Source: Setaria digitata (taxonomy: Eukaryota > Nematoda > Chromadorea > Rhabditida > Setariidae). Taken from it: DNA of 64,000 bases. The notes under the pieces are model-generated. The model searched no databases. It was not told the origin of the DNA and saw only the letters and a program-made list of their open reading frames with translations. Position 1 is the stretch's first letter. Each line of letters starts with the position of its first letter. The DNA lies in contig RCAB01000308.1 in assembly GCA_003640385.1 (NCBI GenBank), positions 7,846 through 71,845 of the forward strand, given 5' to 3'. The position numbers were made by a program, and so were the translations under genes. Of the stretch, positions 39,914-52,557 are shown piece by piece.

Positions 39914-42900
39914 CCATCTGCAGATCTCCATTTATAATCAGTTTTGCTATCATCATTTAATGATTCTTTCCTGCTTGTTATCACTGATCGATTGATAGAG
40001 CCAGTATCACGTGAACTACCTGCGATTTAAATATTCCCTTAAAAACTTGACTAAAAATTTATTTTTGCAATAGAAAAAGAAGAAAAAAATAATAATTGCG
40101 TTTTTTTTTTGCTAATTTTTCATATATCTTCAACAGCTTCACCTGACCTTTTATTTTAATTTTTTATATATCCTCAACATTTTTACCTGACATTTTATTT
40201 CAGCCTTTTTTTTTCTCTTTGAAATATTTTTAAACTTTCTAAGAATTATAAGCATAATATGTAATTCCCTTTGACCATTTCCTCTGGATTATTTCAAACA
40301 TCATTTGTAGTTATATTAAAATTTCTGTTTTCGTACTTGTTCCTTCTGTCTCATTGCTAAAATCAAAGAATTTACTTGTCAAAATTGATTTATTGTAAAT
40401 TATTCAGTGAATAGCTCACTGATGAATATAATTTGAGCCTTAACTTACTAAGACAAGAATTGCAACAGTCGAACCATCTTGAATAACTACTGTTTTCCGG
40501 ATGCAGCAAACCCTGCGATGTAGATGGACTGATTGGTGGTGTCGTTTTTAGGCTATCATTAAATGCCGCATCTCTTTCGGTTAATTCTCTTTCCTAAAAT
40601 TCTATTTCATCAGTAAAGATTAATTTACATGATAATATAAAATAAATTTATACAAATTCATATTAAATAAACAACGCTTTGTTTGTTTATTTTATACCTT
40701 TTCATTTGTTAAATATCTTTTTCTTATTCCATTTAACGTTTGAAAAAACGAACACTAATCTGTATTACAGTGAAAAAGATTAGGAAAGTATTTAGTTAAT
40801 TTCAAAAAAAAAGGAAAAGAAAAGATTGGTTCTAATTTTTGTTGACTTCAATTCTTGATTGCAAATTTAAATTTTTAACACTGATAAGAAATATGTGAAA
40901 ACTCTTGATGTTTAGCTTTATAATTTTTAATTTTTAGGCAAAAAAAAGTTTTTCTTTTTTCTTTTCTTCCTTCCCTTTTTTCTTCCGAAAAATTTTGACT
41001 AATGAAAATTTTTCATTTAAGAACTAAATATTCCATTCGTTTGCTGCAACAGTCCTTTTAATAGTACTTTTATTTGTCAATCGTATGCAGACTTTTTCAA
41101 TAAATCCCACGTTTTACGTGTTTCCCACGTCAACTATCGTGTAATTTCTGTTTAATTTACTAAGCTGATTCATCATCAAAGAAGAGAAAAAGAAAATTTA
41201 ATTACAGTGGCTTTTTCTAGACATTGCAACAAATGTCGATGCTGTATTTCAAAAATGTCATCATCTTTCAACGAATCAAAACTTAATAATCCTTGTTCGA
41301 ATGCTTGCATCCTTGCTTCATGTGCTTTTTTCTTGCTAAATAATGCTTTTCCACTAGCATTTTTAACAATTCGAATGCGAGCTAATCGAGCTTTCTAAAA
41401 AAAAAAAAGGAAAAAAAAATGGTATAATTATTAATCGTTTGAAAATTAACTAAATGACAGAAATTTCAAAAAAAAAAAAAAAATTCAAACATTTTCCAAA
41501 CTTTCTTATGAGCCAACACAAAAAAAAAAAAAAAAAAATGGAAAAAATTTTTTAACCGACTAGAACTACCTTTTGAGCTCTTCTTTTGTCAGCTCGTTGA
41601 TTTTGATGATATATTCGGGAAAAATTACTTACAATTACCTATAACAAATATTCTTTTTTTTTTTTTTGATTAGAAATGTCATCATTAATTTTTTTCTTAA
41701 ATATTCTACTTTTTTTTAAATGTTGTATAATTTTTTAATCAGTGGTTTATTAAAAAGTAGTAAACAAAATTTATATCGAAATGATAAAAATTTACTGGAA
41801 CTGGAAGTGCGATTACCAAAACGCCACTTAATGAACAAACGCCACCGACAACTTTACCCATAATTGTTGCTGGTACCATATCGCCGTAACCGAGAGTTGT
41901 CATCTGTAAGTATTTTACTGATAATTTTGTTAAAATACTTCAATTTCGTATTCATCAATTTTTATGGGTTTGAAAAAACTTAATGAAATCAAAAAAGAAA
42001 AAAGATTAATATTTTCAGGAAAATGTGCAAAATACGGAAGTATTATAAATTAAACTAAAACAACATCCTTTCCTGAATTTGAATCATTTCAATTTTACAA
42101 AGCTCTACTTTTTTACTTTTATCAAGAAAAAACTGAAATAAGCGATGAAAATTTTGAAATTAATCCAATATAAGATTTTTTTTTTCTTTTTTTTACCATC
42201 ATAAGAGTTATGCAGTATTTTAATATTATTTCCATTATCAGCAGTAAAACATGACGTAAAAATATTCAAATAGGCTTTTACAAAAAGAAATGAAAACATT
42301 AATAATTTTTTGAGTTACTTGGAGAAAACAATAATACGGCAATTTATTGAGGAAAATTAATTAAGAATTTTTGCAAAATTTCCCTATTTCCTATTTATTT
42401 ATTTATTTTTCCTTTTCATATTAAATTTCTAGAGCTCCAAAAATACTTACAGTAACAATTGTATACCAAAATGCAGCCGGTATTGAGGTGAAACGGGTAT
42501 CGCTAACTTTTTTCTCCGCATAATACATAATTGTTGCAAAAATGATTATTGCCATGGCCAGTGAAAATACTAGAAAGCCAAGTTCACTGGCACATGATTT
42601 CAACGTGTAACCAAGTATACGTAAACCCTGAGAGTGACGAGAAAATTTAAATATCCGAAATACTCGCTGAAAAAAAAATAAAATTAAATTAAAAATTTTT
42701 CCTCCAGAAATATGCATTTAAATGGATAGTAAAATGAAAAAGAAAATTTTAATCAACAAAAAAAAAAAAAAAAAAATGGAAAATATAAATTCAAATTAAT
42801 TATTTTGAATATTTGAAACTATTACTAAAGATCCATTTCATATCATTTCTGTCGATGGTGCAAATTCCCAAATTCCCAATATTAATCCTAATTATAAACG

Positions 42901-42995
42901 GAATAAGTAATTTGACCTTGTTAAATAATTTAATAAATTATACACAGCCAAATGGCATTTCTGTTATGCCTAACAAGATAAACACTTCAAGTTAT

Positions 42996-43029
<34 letters not shown>

Positions 43030-46000
43030 CATTCTATCATTAAACAGGAAATAATTTGTTTTTGTTTTATATTGTGCAATTTTAAATGATTTGTTTTTAT
43101 CATTTGTTGTTTACAATATTCTACTTTCTTTTTTCACTTTTTTAACTCTTTGCTTAAACATAAATCGAAAGGTAAGGAAAAGTGAGAAAAAAAAAGAAAG
43201 AAGAAAAAACAAACCAATTTTTCAAACAAATTTTATTTCAAAAAACAAAAACAAAAACAAAAAAACAAAAAGAATGATGATATGAAGAGTAGTAGAACAC
43301 TAAAAATGCAAAAACAACTTTGATCAATCTAATTAGTTATCCTAGAGTCACTGGACTTGATTGATTATACGTCATTTATGAGAAATGATAAATGTTATTG
43401 GTTTCCGAATTTTAAAATCTGTTTAATGAAATGCAACAAATTATTTTTCATGTATCATTCCAGCTATATTTATTTTACTACAAACGTATTTTATTATATT
43501 ATTATCTAAAAAAGAAAAGAAAAAAAAAATTTTTTTTTTTAAATATTTCACTAATCATCATAACATACAAAACGAAAATACGAATAGTATTATATTGTGT
43601 AAATACGAGAAGTAAGAACACGAAATGTAAAATATTACGAGTAATTTTTATTTATTTGTTGAATATAAATATTTTTAAAAAGAAAAAAAATGAAGGAAAA
43701 TAAATGGCATTGATAATTTATTAACGGAAAGAAAAAGAAAAAAGATGAAATTAACAAAATAATGTAAAATATTAATTAAATAAACTTACAAAGACACGTA
43801 AAGTGACAAATGCACCCGAAACATCCTTTTTATTAGTGAAGCCAAGGCCCACATAATATGGCATAATTGCTACCACATCGATCATGCTCATTATTGAATG
43901 TAAAAATTTACACCTATCTGGAGCGGCAAATAAACGTAATAAATATTCCACTGTGAAAATGATTACACATGCTGTATCCAAAACAAAAAACTGAAATTTA
44001 GTATTGAGATTTAAAATTTAAAAAAAAAAAAAAAAAGAAAGGAAAAGTGCAAATGCATAATTTGTTCAGGTTTAAGTGCAAAAATTATAAAATATTCCAT
44101 CATAAAAATAAATTGCATATAGTGTAGCTAAAAGAAAAAATTGAAATTAATATTAAAATTTGAATTTAAAGGAGAAAAATAAAAGAAGAGAAAAAGCAAG
44201 AAAAATCCATATTTGTTTAGTTTAATTTAAAATTTGTAAATATTCTTTCACTGTAAAATGATAATACTTAAAAACTAGAAAAAAAATATAAAAAAAAAAA
44301 AATTTAAAATAAAAAACTAGAATTTAATATTGAAATTTGGAATTTAAAAGAAAGGNCGCATTTAAAATAAAAAACTAGAATTTAATATTGAAATTTGGAA
44401 TTTAAAAAAAAGGAAAAAAAAGCAAAAATAATCCATGGTATTCGTTGAATTTAATTTTACATTTTGTTTTTTTTTTCTTTTCTTTCTTAATTTGATATTA
44501 AAAAAAATAAATTATTTTAAGATGCCTCAAGTAAAATGAAGTAATTTTAATAGGAGTTATTGCAAGAAAATATATGAAAAAAAAAAGAAATGAATTATAC
44601 TAGATATGAAATGTAAGCGTGGTAAAGTTCAAATTTGATTATAAAAAATATCAGAATTAATCAGCCGTGATTATTGTGATAATTTCAGTCATACAGATAC
44701 TTTTTCCTTTTCCTTTTATTTTTTATTTATTTTTTTTGTTATTCTTCATTTCATTGCAAAAACTTATGATAATATTGTTGAAGGAAAACTTTTTTTTTTT
44801 TTCCACTCACTCATAATCACTGATAACATTGGGGAGTTATTCTTCACTAATCTATTATCAGGATATTGTCTGTTCGTTCTCCTCTGAAATAATAAATCAT
44901 AAATTTCAGCTAATTTTATCTCCCCTATCATCGATTGGTACAATTTATTGACATCATAATTCTAGGAAAAAAAAATTTTTACCTTAAAAACTGTTGTTTT
45001 TTTTTTCTTTTTTTCTGAAGAGAAAGTGGGAACAAAAAAAAAAAAAAAACGACAAAAGGGAATCATTTTCTTTGTGAAATAGGAAATAAACAATTTCCAC
45101 ACTGAACTTCATAAAAATTTTATTTCGTTCTTAGTCTTTTGCTGATAAGCATATAACTTTTATTACTGCTATTATTAGCAGAGAGACAATTCTTTTGAAT
45201 TGAACATTTTTAACTCGAGGAAATATAATATTAAAATAATGATTAAGAAAAATAATAGAGAGCAATTTGGATTTATTTTTACTCTTCTTTTAAGATAACA
45301 AAAAGCTTCTTTTTTTTTTTTTCTTTTCAGGAAAAAGTTGAGAAATTCTTCGAGAAGAGAATTTAATATCCAGTTGAGACCTTTAAGTATTCAGCTTAAT
45401 ATTTGCCGATTTGGGACAGGAACGAAAAAAAAAAACTATGACAAATGCTATTCAATCTGTTAAATTATATCATTTAATCGGTAAGTACGGCTCTTTTAGT
45501 TATTTAAATTAATAATGAAAATATGTGAAATGGAAAGAAATGAATAATCTCTGGTAGATTTGTTCTGATTTAAATCTGTCAACTGAAGTGTGACATTGAA
45601 ATTTTCGAATTGATCAATATGATCATTAAGCTAAATCACTGAGCAGATAAATTATTCGTTCGCAAGAGAAATGATTATGTGATGAAAAATTTATCCAGGA
45701 TGTAAAACGTCGAGATAGTGATGCAAATTAGATAAATTTAAAAGCTGTTAGCTTCAAAAAAAAAAGAAAGAAAAAATTATTAAATTTATGCAAAAAAAAA
45801 AATTTATTCCTTCAATTTTTTTCTTGCTGTTGTAGTAAATTAAGACACGATGATAATCAAACATTTCTTTAAGAATTAGAAATGGAATTAAAATATGGTT
45901 GTGTATGGACATACAACTATTATATATTTTTACTATTTCTTAAATTTGAAAGAACAATTTAAGCAAGTCCTAAAGTATCGAGAATTTCAATAAAATACTT

Positions 46001-46198
46001 AGTATATGAGTAATCTAAAAGATTAAAGGATAAACTAGCTTAATAAGCACTAAATATGCTCGGAATACATCGAAGCACATGAAACTGTGAAGAGCAAAGT
46101 GAAAGCGATCAAATGAATAATAAATCCGGAAAATCTGCATCATAAGAAGTGTCTACTTTCCGGTTTTTATAAATGACATTTTAAAAATTGGATAGCAA

Positions 46199-46248
<50 letters not shown>

Positions 46249-47337
46249 TAGCAAATTTTGTTTGGTAACTTTTTAAGTTTAAAAAGGTTTACTTAAGATT
46301 ATTTGTTTTCGTTTTTTTCTTTTTTCTTCGTTTTTTTTTTTTTTTTTTTATAACTTAAACAAATTCACGCAAATCATATTTGTTTTTTATCCATTTTTTT
46401 TTTCTCTCAAGAAAAGAAAAAATGAAAAACAAAAAAAAAAAAAAAAAAAAAAGAAAAAAGACGCAGTAAATTGAAATTTATAAGAAAATAATTTCAAAAT
46501 CTCCTACCTGTCTTTCATAAAGCTCACCACATGAAACAGTTGTATCATCAGCCAAATATTTGCATGGTACCGTTTCAATAATATTGCATAAAACCGATAA
46601 AGCAATAAAGAATCCCGTAACATAATAAAATACAAGTGCCACCGTGGATGTATGAGGATTTTCAAATGCTTCCCACATTTTTTGCTTAAAAGAGAAAAAG
46701 AAAAAAGAAAAAGAAGAAAAAAAAATAGAAAGAAGGAATTTTTTTGTAATTTTATAAAAAATTTCCTTCGTAAATTTAAAAATTTTTATCCTGAAAATGA
46801 AATAAATTTGACAGGATCAGGAAACAATTAGTTAAATAATTAGCTAATCCAGAAGTCGGATAGGTTAGCATACTCGAACTGTAAGCTTATGCTTGCTTTT
46901 TTCGATAATTTCTAATCGTTCTTCAATTAATCGCTCTTGATTTTCTCGTTTCTTATCTTTATAATCTTCATAGCAACAATCGCTTATCAGATCAGGCATA
47001 ATACCAAAAAAGGAAAGCTCTTCGTCATAAGCTACAAGGCATTCGTGTTTTGGATACTGAAATTTGTAAATCAATATTTACATAAACATAATTAATTTCA
47101 AAACATGAAATTGATTCTTAAAATAAACTATTAATACTTCAAAGAAAAAAAAAAAAAAAAAAAAAAAAGGAAGAAATAATTTTCGACCAATAATTTTCTC
47201 AAAATTTTGAGTCCAATGTTGAAAACGTTTTTTTTTTTCTTTTTTTTTCGACGTCTAATGTAATATAAGATGACTGAAAATACATTTTCATTTAAAATAA
47301 AGCATTTTCTCAAAAAGAAATATAATCGAGAGAAAAC

Positions 47338-47368
<31 letters not shown>

Positions 47369-47969
47369 AAGAAGGAAAAAAGCAAAGGAAACAGAGAAAC
47401 TGACATGAAGCTTTCCCGTACGATAAAAAGTTAGAATATGCCGGAAAATATCTGGATCGCGATCAAAAAAATATTCTGATGTTTCTTCATCATAAAAAAA
47501 TTCCTTTTCATTTGAACCAAGCAATGTTTCCGGAAATTTTTCCAATGTATTTCGCCATGTTTCAAATCGGCGACCAGAAATGTTGATCGAAATTTTTTCA
47601 TCCGAAACATGATCAACAGCTAAATCTTTGGCCTATAATAAAATGCATTTAATTTAAATTTCCATTCTAACACAAATAATATAAATCTCAAAGTTTAAAT
47701 ATGTAATTTGAAAAATGAAAAAGGAGGAAACAAATATATACATCCTACCAATAAGGTAATTTTTCAATAAATTTAGAAAGAAAAAAATTTTTTTAGCTTT
47801 TTTTTTCTTTATTGTTTTGAAAAAAAAATTAATGAATTAATTTAAAAAATAAATAAAAATTTTAAACTTGTATAGCAATTGGAGCAGCTGGCATCGGTTG
47901 CCGCGAGATGGGTACCCATCCAATTGCGGCAGCTCGAGCAAACGGTAACCACGCTGCCACGGATGCCAT
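39787..47969 (-). CDS. shl-1: Shal/Kv4 voltage-gated potassium channel
   Basis: This is a pore-forming subunit of A-type K+ channels in nerve and muscle plasma membrane. Exons: 47868-47969, 47405-47632, 46874-47056, 46508-46684, 43790-43991, 42451-42666, 41796-41903, 41570-41638, 41206-41394, 40449-40593 and 39787-40019; about 616 aa (human Kv4.2 is 630). The N-terminal KChIP-binding segment is [18 protein letters not shown]. The T1 domain includes [20 protein letters not shown] and the zinc ligands (HEC...DCC). S1 begins [21 protein letters not shown]2 has [11 protein letters not shown]3 is [15 protein letters not shown]4 is [20 protein letters not shown]; the pore filter is TTLGYGDM. The C-terminal dileucine block [12 protein letters not shown] is conserved in Kv4. 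An 18-Gln tract lies 23 residues before the stop. The 43790-43991 exon is one base too long for the frame (see findings). Confidence 0.96.
39859..39912 (-). repeat. Coding CAA repeat (polyglutamine) in the Kv4 channel
   Basis: Eighteen consecutive Gln codons, sixteen of them an unbroken CAA run (39865-39912) followed by CAG and CAA, then His-Gln. It lies in the last exon, in the cytoplasmic C-terminal tail. A pure CAA run should be length-variable between individuals. The reverse strand shows a poly-Cys open frame, which is an artefact. Confidence 0.95.
43941..44450. repeat. Degenerate ~148-bp tandem repeat including the edge of a Kv4 exon
   Basis: AAATATTC(CA/TT) starts at 43941, 44090 and 44238, spaced 149 and 148 bases. 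After each start follow a similar A-rich block, an element resembling CTAAAA..AAAAA(C/A)TGAAATT(T)A(G/A)TATT, and then a run of A/G and ATTTGTT(C/T)AG. The first copy covers the last ~50 coding bases of the 43790-43991 exon and its splice acceptor; the other copies lie in the intron. Within the third copy a 48-base segment is exactly duplicated (44302-44349 and 44360-44407) around an N at 44356. The AT-rich background lowers confidence. Confidence 0.55.
46201..46246. repeat. (GA)n microsatellite
   Basis: About 22 GA dinucleotides in the Kv4 intron between the 46508-46684 and 43790-43991 exons. Confidence 0.95.
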
Positions 47970-49078
47970 CTGAAACTATTATTTCATTGTTTTAATTAAT
48001 TACTTGCTATGATTATAATTATTTTATTTAATTGCTATTGCTATTATCAAATTACAAATATTTCATAGGACTAAATGATTATAAAATGCATTTTTAAAAA
48101 ATGAAATAACTAGATTCTTTTTTTTTATTTTGTTTTTAATTTTTTTTTTCTTTTTTGACGATAAAAGTAACATAATTTAGCAATAATTGCTACAATTTAA
48201 ACATAATAATATATCAAATTTACTTAAAGATAAAAAAAGAAAAAAAAATCCTTTAAAACTTATGTTAAACATTCTTTTTTTTTTCTTGCTTTAACAAATT
48301 TTCATTTCAATAAATAAATATATGTCAAAAAAAGAAATTCAAATATGAAATTTTAGTACATAGATATTTAAATTTTAATTCGTGACAATTTTTTTTTTTT
48401 CCTTTTTACATTCATTTTGACAAATTTAGTTCGTAACAAGGACGGTAGAAATGCCAGTAGCCAATATATGATAGCATGAGAGATGTGAGAAATCTTTTAT
48501 TGAGATATTTAATATGGGAAAAATTTTTAATTGAATGGATTGAAATTTTATTTAAAAAAAAAAAAAAAGTTTGTGATGAAAAGAAGCATACGAAAATAGT
48601 TTTGCATAAATCTACAAATGTATTTGTATAAATTTGCAGTAAATTCACATTTTGTTCATTTATTGCTAAATAATTTGCTTATATAATTACGCAAAATTTA
48701 CTAGTATTCATTATAATTATAAATAGTAATAATGATCATAATTATAAACAAGGTAGGCCTGCTATTTACCGTTAACTTTTCGCTGCTATCGCTGTTAATG
48801 CTTTTATAAGAAGAGCTAATATTTGATGAAAAAAAAAAAAAAAAAAAAAAAAAAAAACGAAAACGAAANCTAGAATGATGAAAAAACAAACAAATAAATA
48901 AGCGAATTTGAGAAATATTGTGGGCATAACAAGCTTTTTTCTTTTCTTTTTTCAAGTTTTATATTACCAATTAAATTTGTTTAGAGTTTTAAAAAAAAAA
49001 AAAAAAAAAAAGAAATTGAAATGAAAACGATTAATCTGAGAAGTAGACAAGCTGATGCATCCACGTGTGATCAACGAG

Positions 49079-49086
<8 letters not shown>

Positions 49087-49109
<23 letters not shown>
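49087..49109. repeat. (AT)n microsatellite
   Basis: About 11 TA/AT dinucleotides between an A-rich stretch and AAGAAATAGC. Confidence 0.9.
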
Positions 49110-49110
<1 letters not shown>

Positions 49111-50757
49111 GAAATAGCATTCTTTCAAATCCAGTAGACTAGTTTTTAGTTTTTTTTTTTTTTTCAAATCTTTTCCTCCTTCCTTTCTCTTTTAATTTGT
49201 CTCATGCGAATGCATAGGTAGAAAATTTCATATTTAATTAAAAGGATTGATAAAAGATGACAAATTATACTTTAATAATGCTTGCACAAGAAAAAAAAAA
49301 CGATAAGGAAAAGGAAAAGGAAAAAATTAAATAATTTAGCAAATTTTGGAATTAATTAATTAATTATACTATAAAACTACTCCTCAATGATACTTTTTCT
49401 TTCTTTCTTTTTTTTTTTTTTTTTTTTTTTTTTTTATTTTCTCTAATTTTCATAGACATCATTTCATATTGCTCTTTAAATGACAAACGATAAAAAAAGT
49501 TTTTTTTTTTTTTTAAATTTTATTTTATTATTAGTAATGTTAAATGACTGTTATAATTTGCTAGTTAGTTTTTGCTATCATTGTTTATCTGTTTGTTTAA
49601 TTAATTAGCCCAACCATTTATTCGTTTGTTTATCCATTTATTTATTCACTCATTGATTAATTTATTTTTTTATTTGTTATTATTTGTTAATTTATTATTC
49701 ATCATCACTGTTATTATTTATATTTTTACTACTATTATATTAAATTATTGTTTTCATTATATTGCTCGATTTATTGATTGATTATTGACTGGTTATTGTT
49801 ATTCTAGTCATTTTCTTTTTTTTTTTTTGGTTTTTTCATAAATTCCAAATATACTAATTACCGTCTCTTAGCATTCCCTTATTTATATTCTAATGGATAA
49901 ATAAAATATATGCTGATGAATTTTAGACAAGTTCACTTTCATAATGATACTTCGCTGAATGAGATAGATAGTCAGCTGAATTAGTCAGATATGTCAATCA
50001 GGCAGTGTTTGTCACTTCATGGCTGCGTTATATTTATTATTTGCTCAAAATTAATCAAATGCACTACTTATATAAATTGAAATTTTTTTTTTTTGTTCAT
50101 ATTTTGGAGAGAAAAATCAATTTTACAATTAAAATTTGCCAATTTTTAATTATCATTTTTGTAGTTTTAACTTTTTTTTTTTCGTTCAATATAAGCATGA
50201 ATAGATTATTAATTTCAATAAGAAAAATAAAAACAAAATATATAATGCTTACATAAGAGCTGAAAAGAAAAATTACTCAGTAATTATGAAATTTAAAATT
50301 AGTGAAATAAGAAAGGAACGCTTTTGACTGCCTCTTTTCTCCATCGATACTTATTTTTTTGGCTAACTTTAAATACAATTATAAATTTATTTTTAAAAAG
50401 AACAAATTAAAATTTGGAAAATTTATTCAATATCAATGGATAAGCAAAGTGCGATTGGTAAAGAAGACAAAAAAAAAAAAAAAAAAGAGAAAGTGTGTAA
50501 GTGCTAAAATTTAGGGACAAAATGTCACCGGTGAAGTTACGAATCAATTCTGAAACTTTCCTTTCTTTTCCACCTTCCACTTCCTCAAGTACTTTTTTTC
50601 CGTCTTCTCATCCCGCTTTTTTCCCCCGCTTCTTCCAGAGGGAAACCTCGCAAGAAAGAATTGATAAAACAAAAAAAAAAAAAAAAGGAAACAGAAAATG
50701 TTTTATAAGTATTCTGGGAATTATGTTTTAGCTCACTTTGCAAGATGATGGTTCTTC

Positions 50758-50798
<41 letters not shown>

Positions 50799-51094
50799 NA
50801 AAAAAAAAAAACGATAAAATAAAATCATAATTTATTTTCAAAGTGCAAATAGAAAAGATTAACAAATGCTGTGCAGAAAATCAGTCACAAAGTGAAAACC
50901 GAATGTATCATCATCTTCATCACTAACATAATTACGATTAAATAATAATAAATAGTGAATGATAATAATAATAATAAGAGTAATATTATTTAGAGCAATA
51001 ATAATGGAAAAAGACAGTTTGGTATAAGAGGATATGGTGAATGAGGAATATTGCCTCAGTAACATTTAAGTCTTACATGTTGAGTCTAGGATTC

Positions 51095-51152
51095 AAATCG
51101 TAGGGGGACAGGAAAATCCTGGCCTGGAACGTCAGGTGGGCCATGCAGTAGT
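51095..51152. other. Isolated GC-rich patch with hairpin potential
   Basis: A ~55-base GC-rich island stands out in AT-rich DNA. It contains TGGCCTGGAACGTCAGGTGG followed by GCCA, in which TGGCC pairs with GGCCA and an inner CCTG pairs with CAGG around a 6-base loop. An AGGAAAATCCT inverted repeat lies just upstream. It could be a small structured RNA, a repeat remnant or a stray exon; nothing distinguishes these. Confidence 0.3.
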
Positions 51153-52530
51153 GGTAGTAATAATCTTTTCTCTTTCATTTGCTTTCCACTTTTTATCGCT
51201 TTTCTTTTCGTTAAATTACTCTATCATCATCGTTTATTTATGAGGAAATGAGCTTGTGGATGTTTGAATCATTGAAAATTACGATTCAAATGGTGCCATT
51301 CCAAAATTAACAATTCAAAACAGCGAAATTAAGTCATACAAATGAAACTTTTTATTGTTATCAATCGATTCGCATCACTCTAAATAAGTTGCAAATTCGA
51401 ACTCTCTTCTCTCTCATTTTTTTTTTTGTTTTCGAACTACTGAATTTTAAATAGGGATAATTTAAAGGATACAAATTAGTAGGAAATTTTGTTAACTATT
51501 TTATACAAAAATTTATTATGTTACTACTAATAGACTACTAATAGTGCTATCCTCAACTAAGGTCTTCTTCTATGTTACTAGAATTAGAATTCTTTCACAA
51601 AGAAAGATATCCTCAAACAGAAGGACGTATATCTCGCAGTTATAGAAGGGATTATAGACGTATACCGGCTGTGTGGTAGGTACATTTGTTAATGAATTAT
51701 GCACATTAAATACTTGGAAAAAAAAAAAAAAGTTATGCGTGTTTGTTTTGAAGCATAAAAAATATTTAGTATCAAAAACAAAAAAAAAAAAAAAAAAAGG
51801 AAAGAAGAAGTTTATGTCATACAAAAGCCTAGAAATGCAAAAACTATGATAGCTACAAGGAGGGAACTTGAAAATACAAAAACTTCGACATCTTGAAGCA
51901 GATAAATCCGTTCTAATTTTATCATTATTTTAAGCATTTTTTCCAAATGCTATGTTATTATAACTACGTCCAAATATAAAATGATGCTTAACTTATTTTC
52001 AATTTTAAAATTTAATAAATAAATATATATTCAATAAATGAAAAGAGATTTGGCATCAAAATCAATGCAAAGAAATTAATTTATCACCCATAATTTCCCC
52101 TATTTTATTTTCTCCTATTCTTTCTACCCCATCGTTTATTTTATACTCAACAGACAAATAATACTTACTGAATAAAAAAAAAAAAAACCTCTCTCTGAAA
52201 TGATGAAAAAAAATTACTTCATAGATAAAATGATAGAATGGAGTAATGCTAAGAAAAAAGAGTGCTGCTTCTGAAAGTTATCCTAAAACAGACTAACTAA
52301 TACAGTATCTTATAATAAGAAGTAAGCAGTTTTCCATAACAGCAATTGATATATCTTAATACAGTATAATAGAGTATTGCAAGCATCAGTCCTGTACCAC
52401 TAAAGCAGTTAACATCAGATAGTATGCTAGTTCGGTATAATGCTTTACATTCACTATTAACAGACTAATACAGTACTAGAAACTATACTGGATCAGTATC
52501 ATAAGTTTACTGATAAGTGAGCCATTAGTA

Positions 52531-52557
52531 GTTTCAGTAATGCATCATTACTGAAAC
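52531..52557. repeat. Perfect 12-bp inverted repeat with 3-bp spacer
   Basis: GTTTCAGTAATG at 52531-52542 is followed, after CAT, by its exact reverse complement CATTACTGAAAC at 52546-52557. The palindrome sits at the end of a stretch rich in CAGTA/ACAGACTAA words (about 52270-52560). It is not followed by a T run in a transcribed gene, so a terminator role is not suggested. Confidence 0.8.

Noticed and set aside
39713..39937. Poly-cysteine open frame (+)
   Set aside because: It is the reverse strand of the coding CAA repeat of the Kv4 gene.
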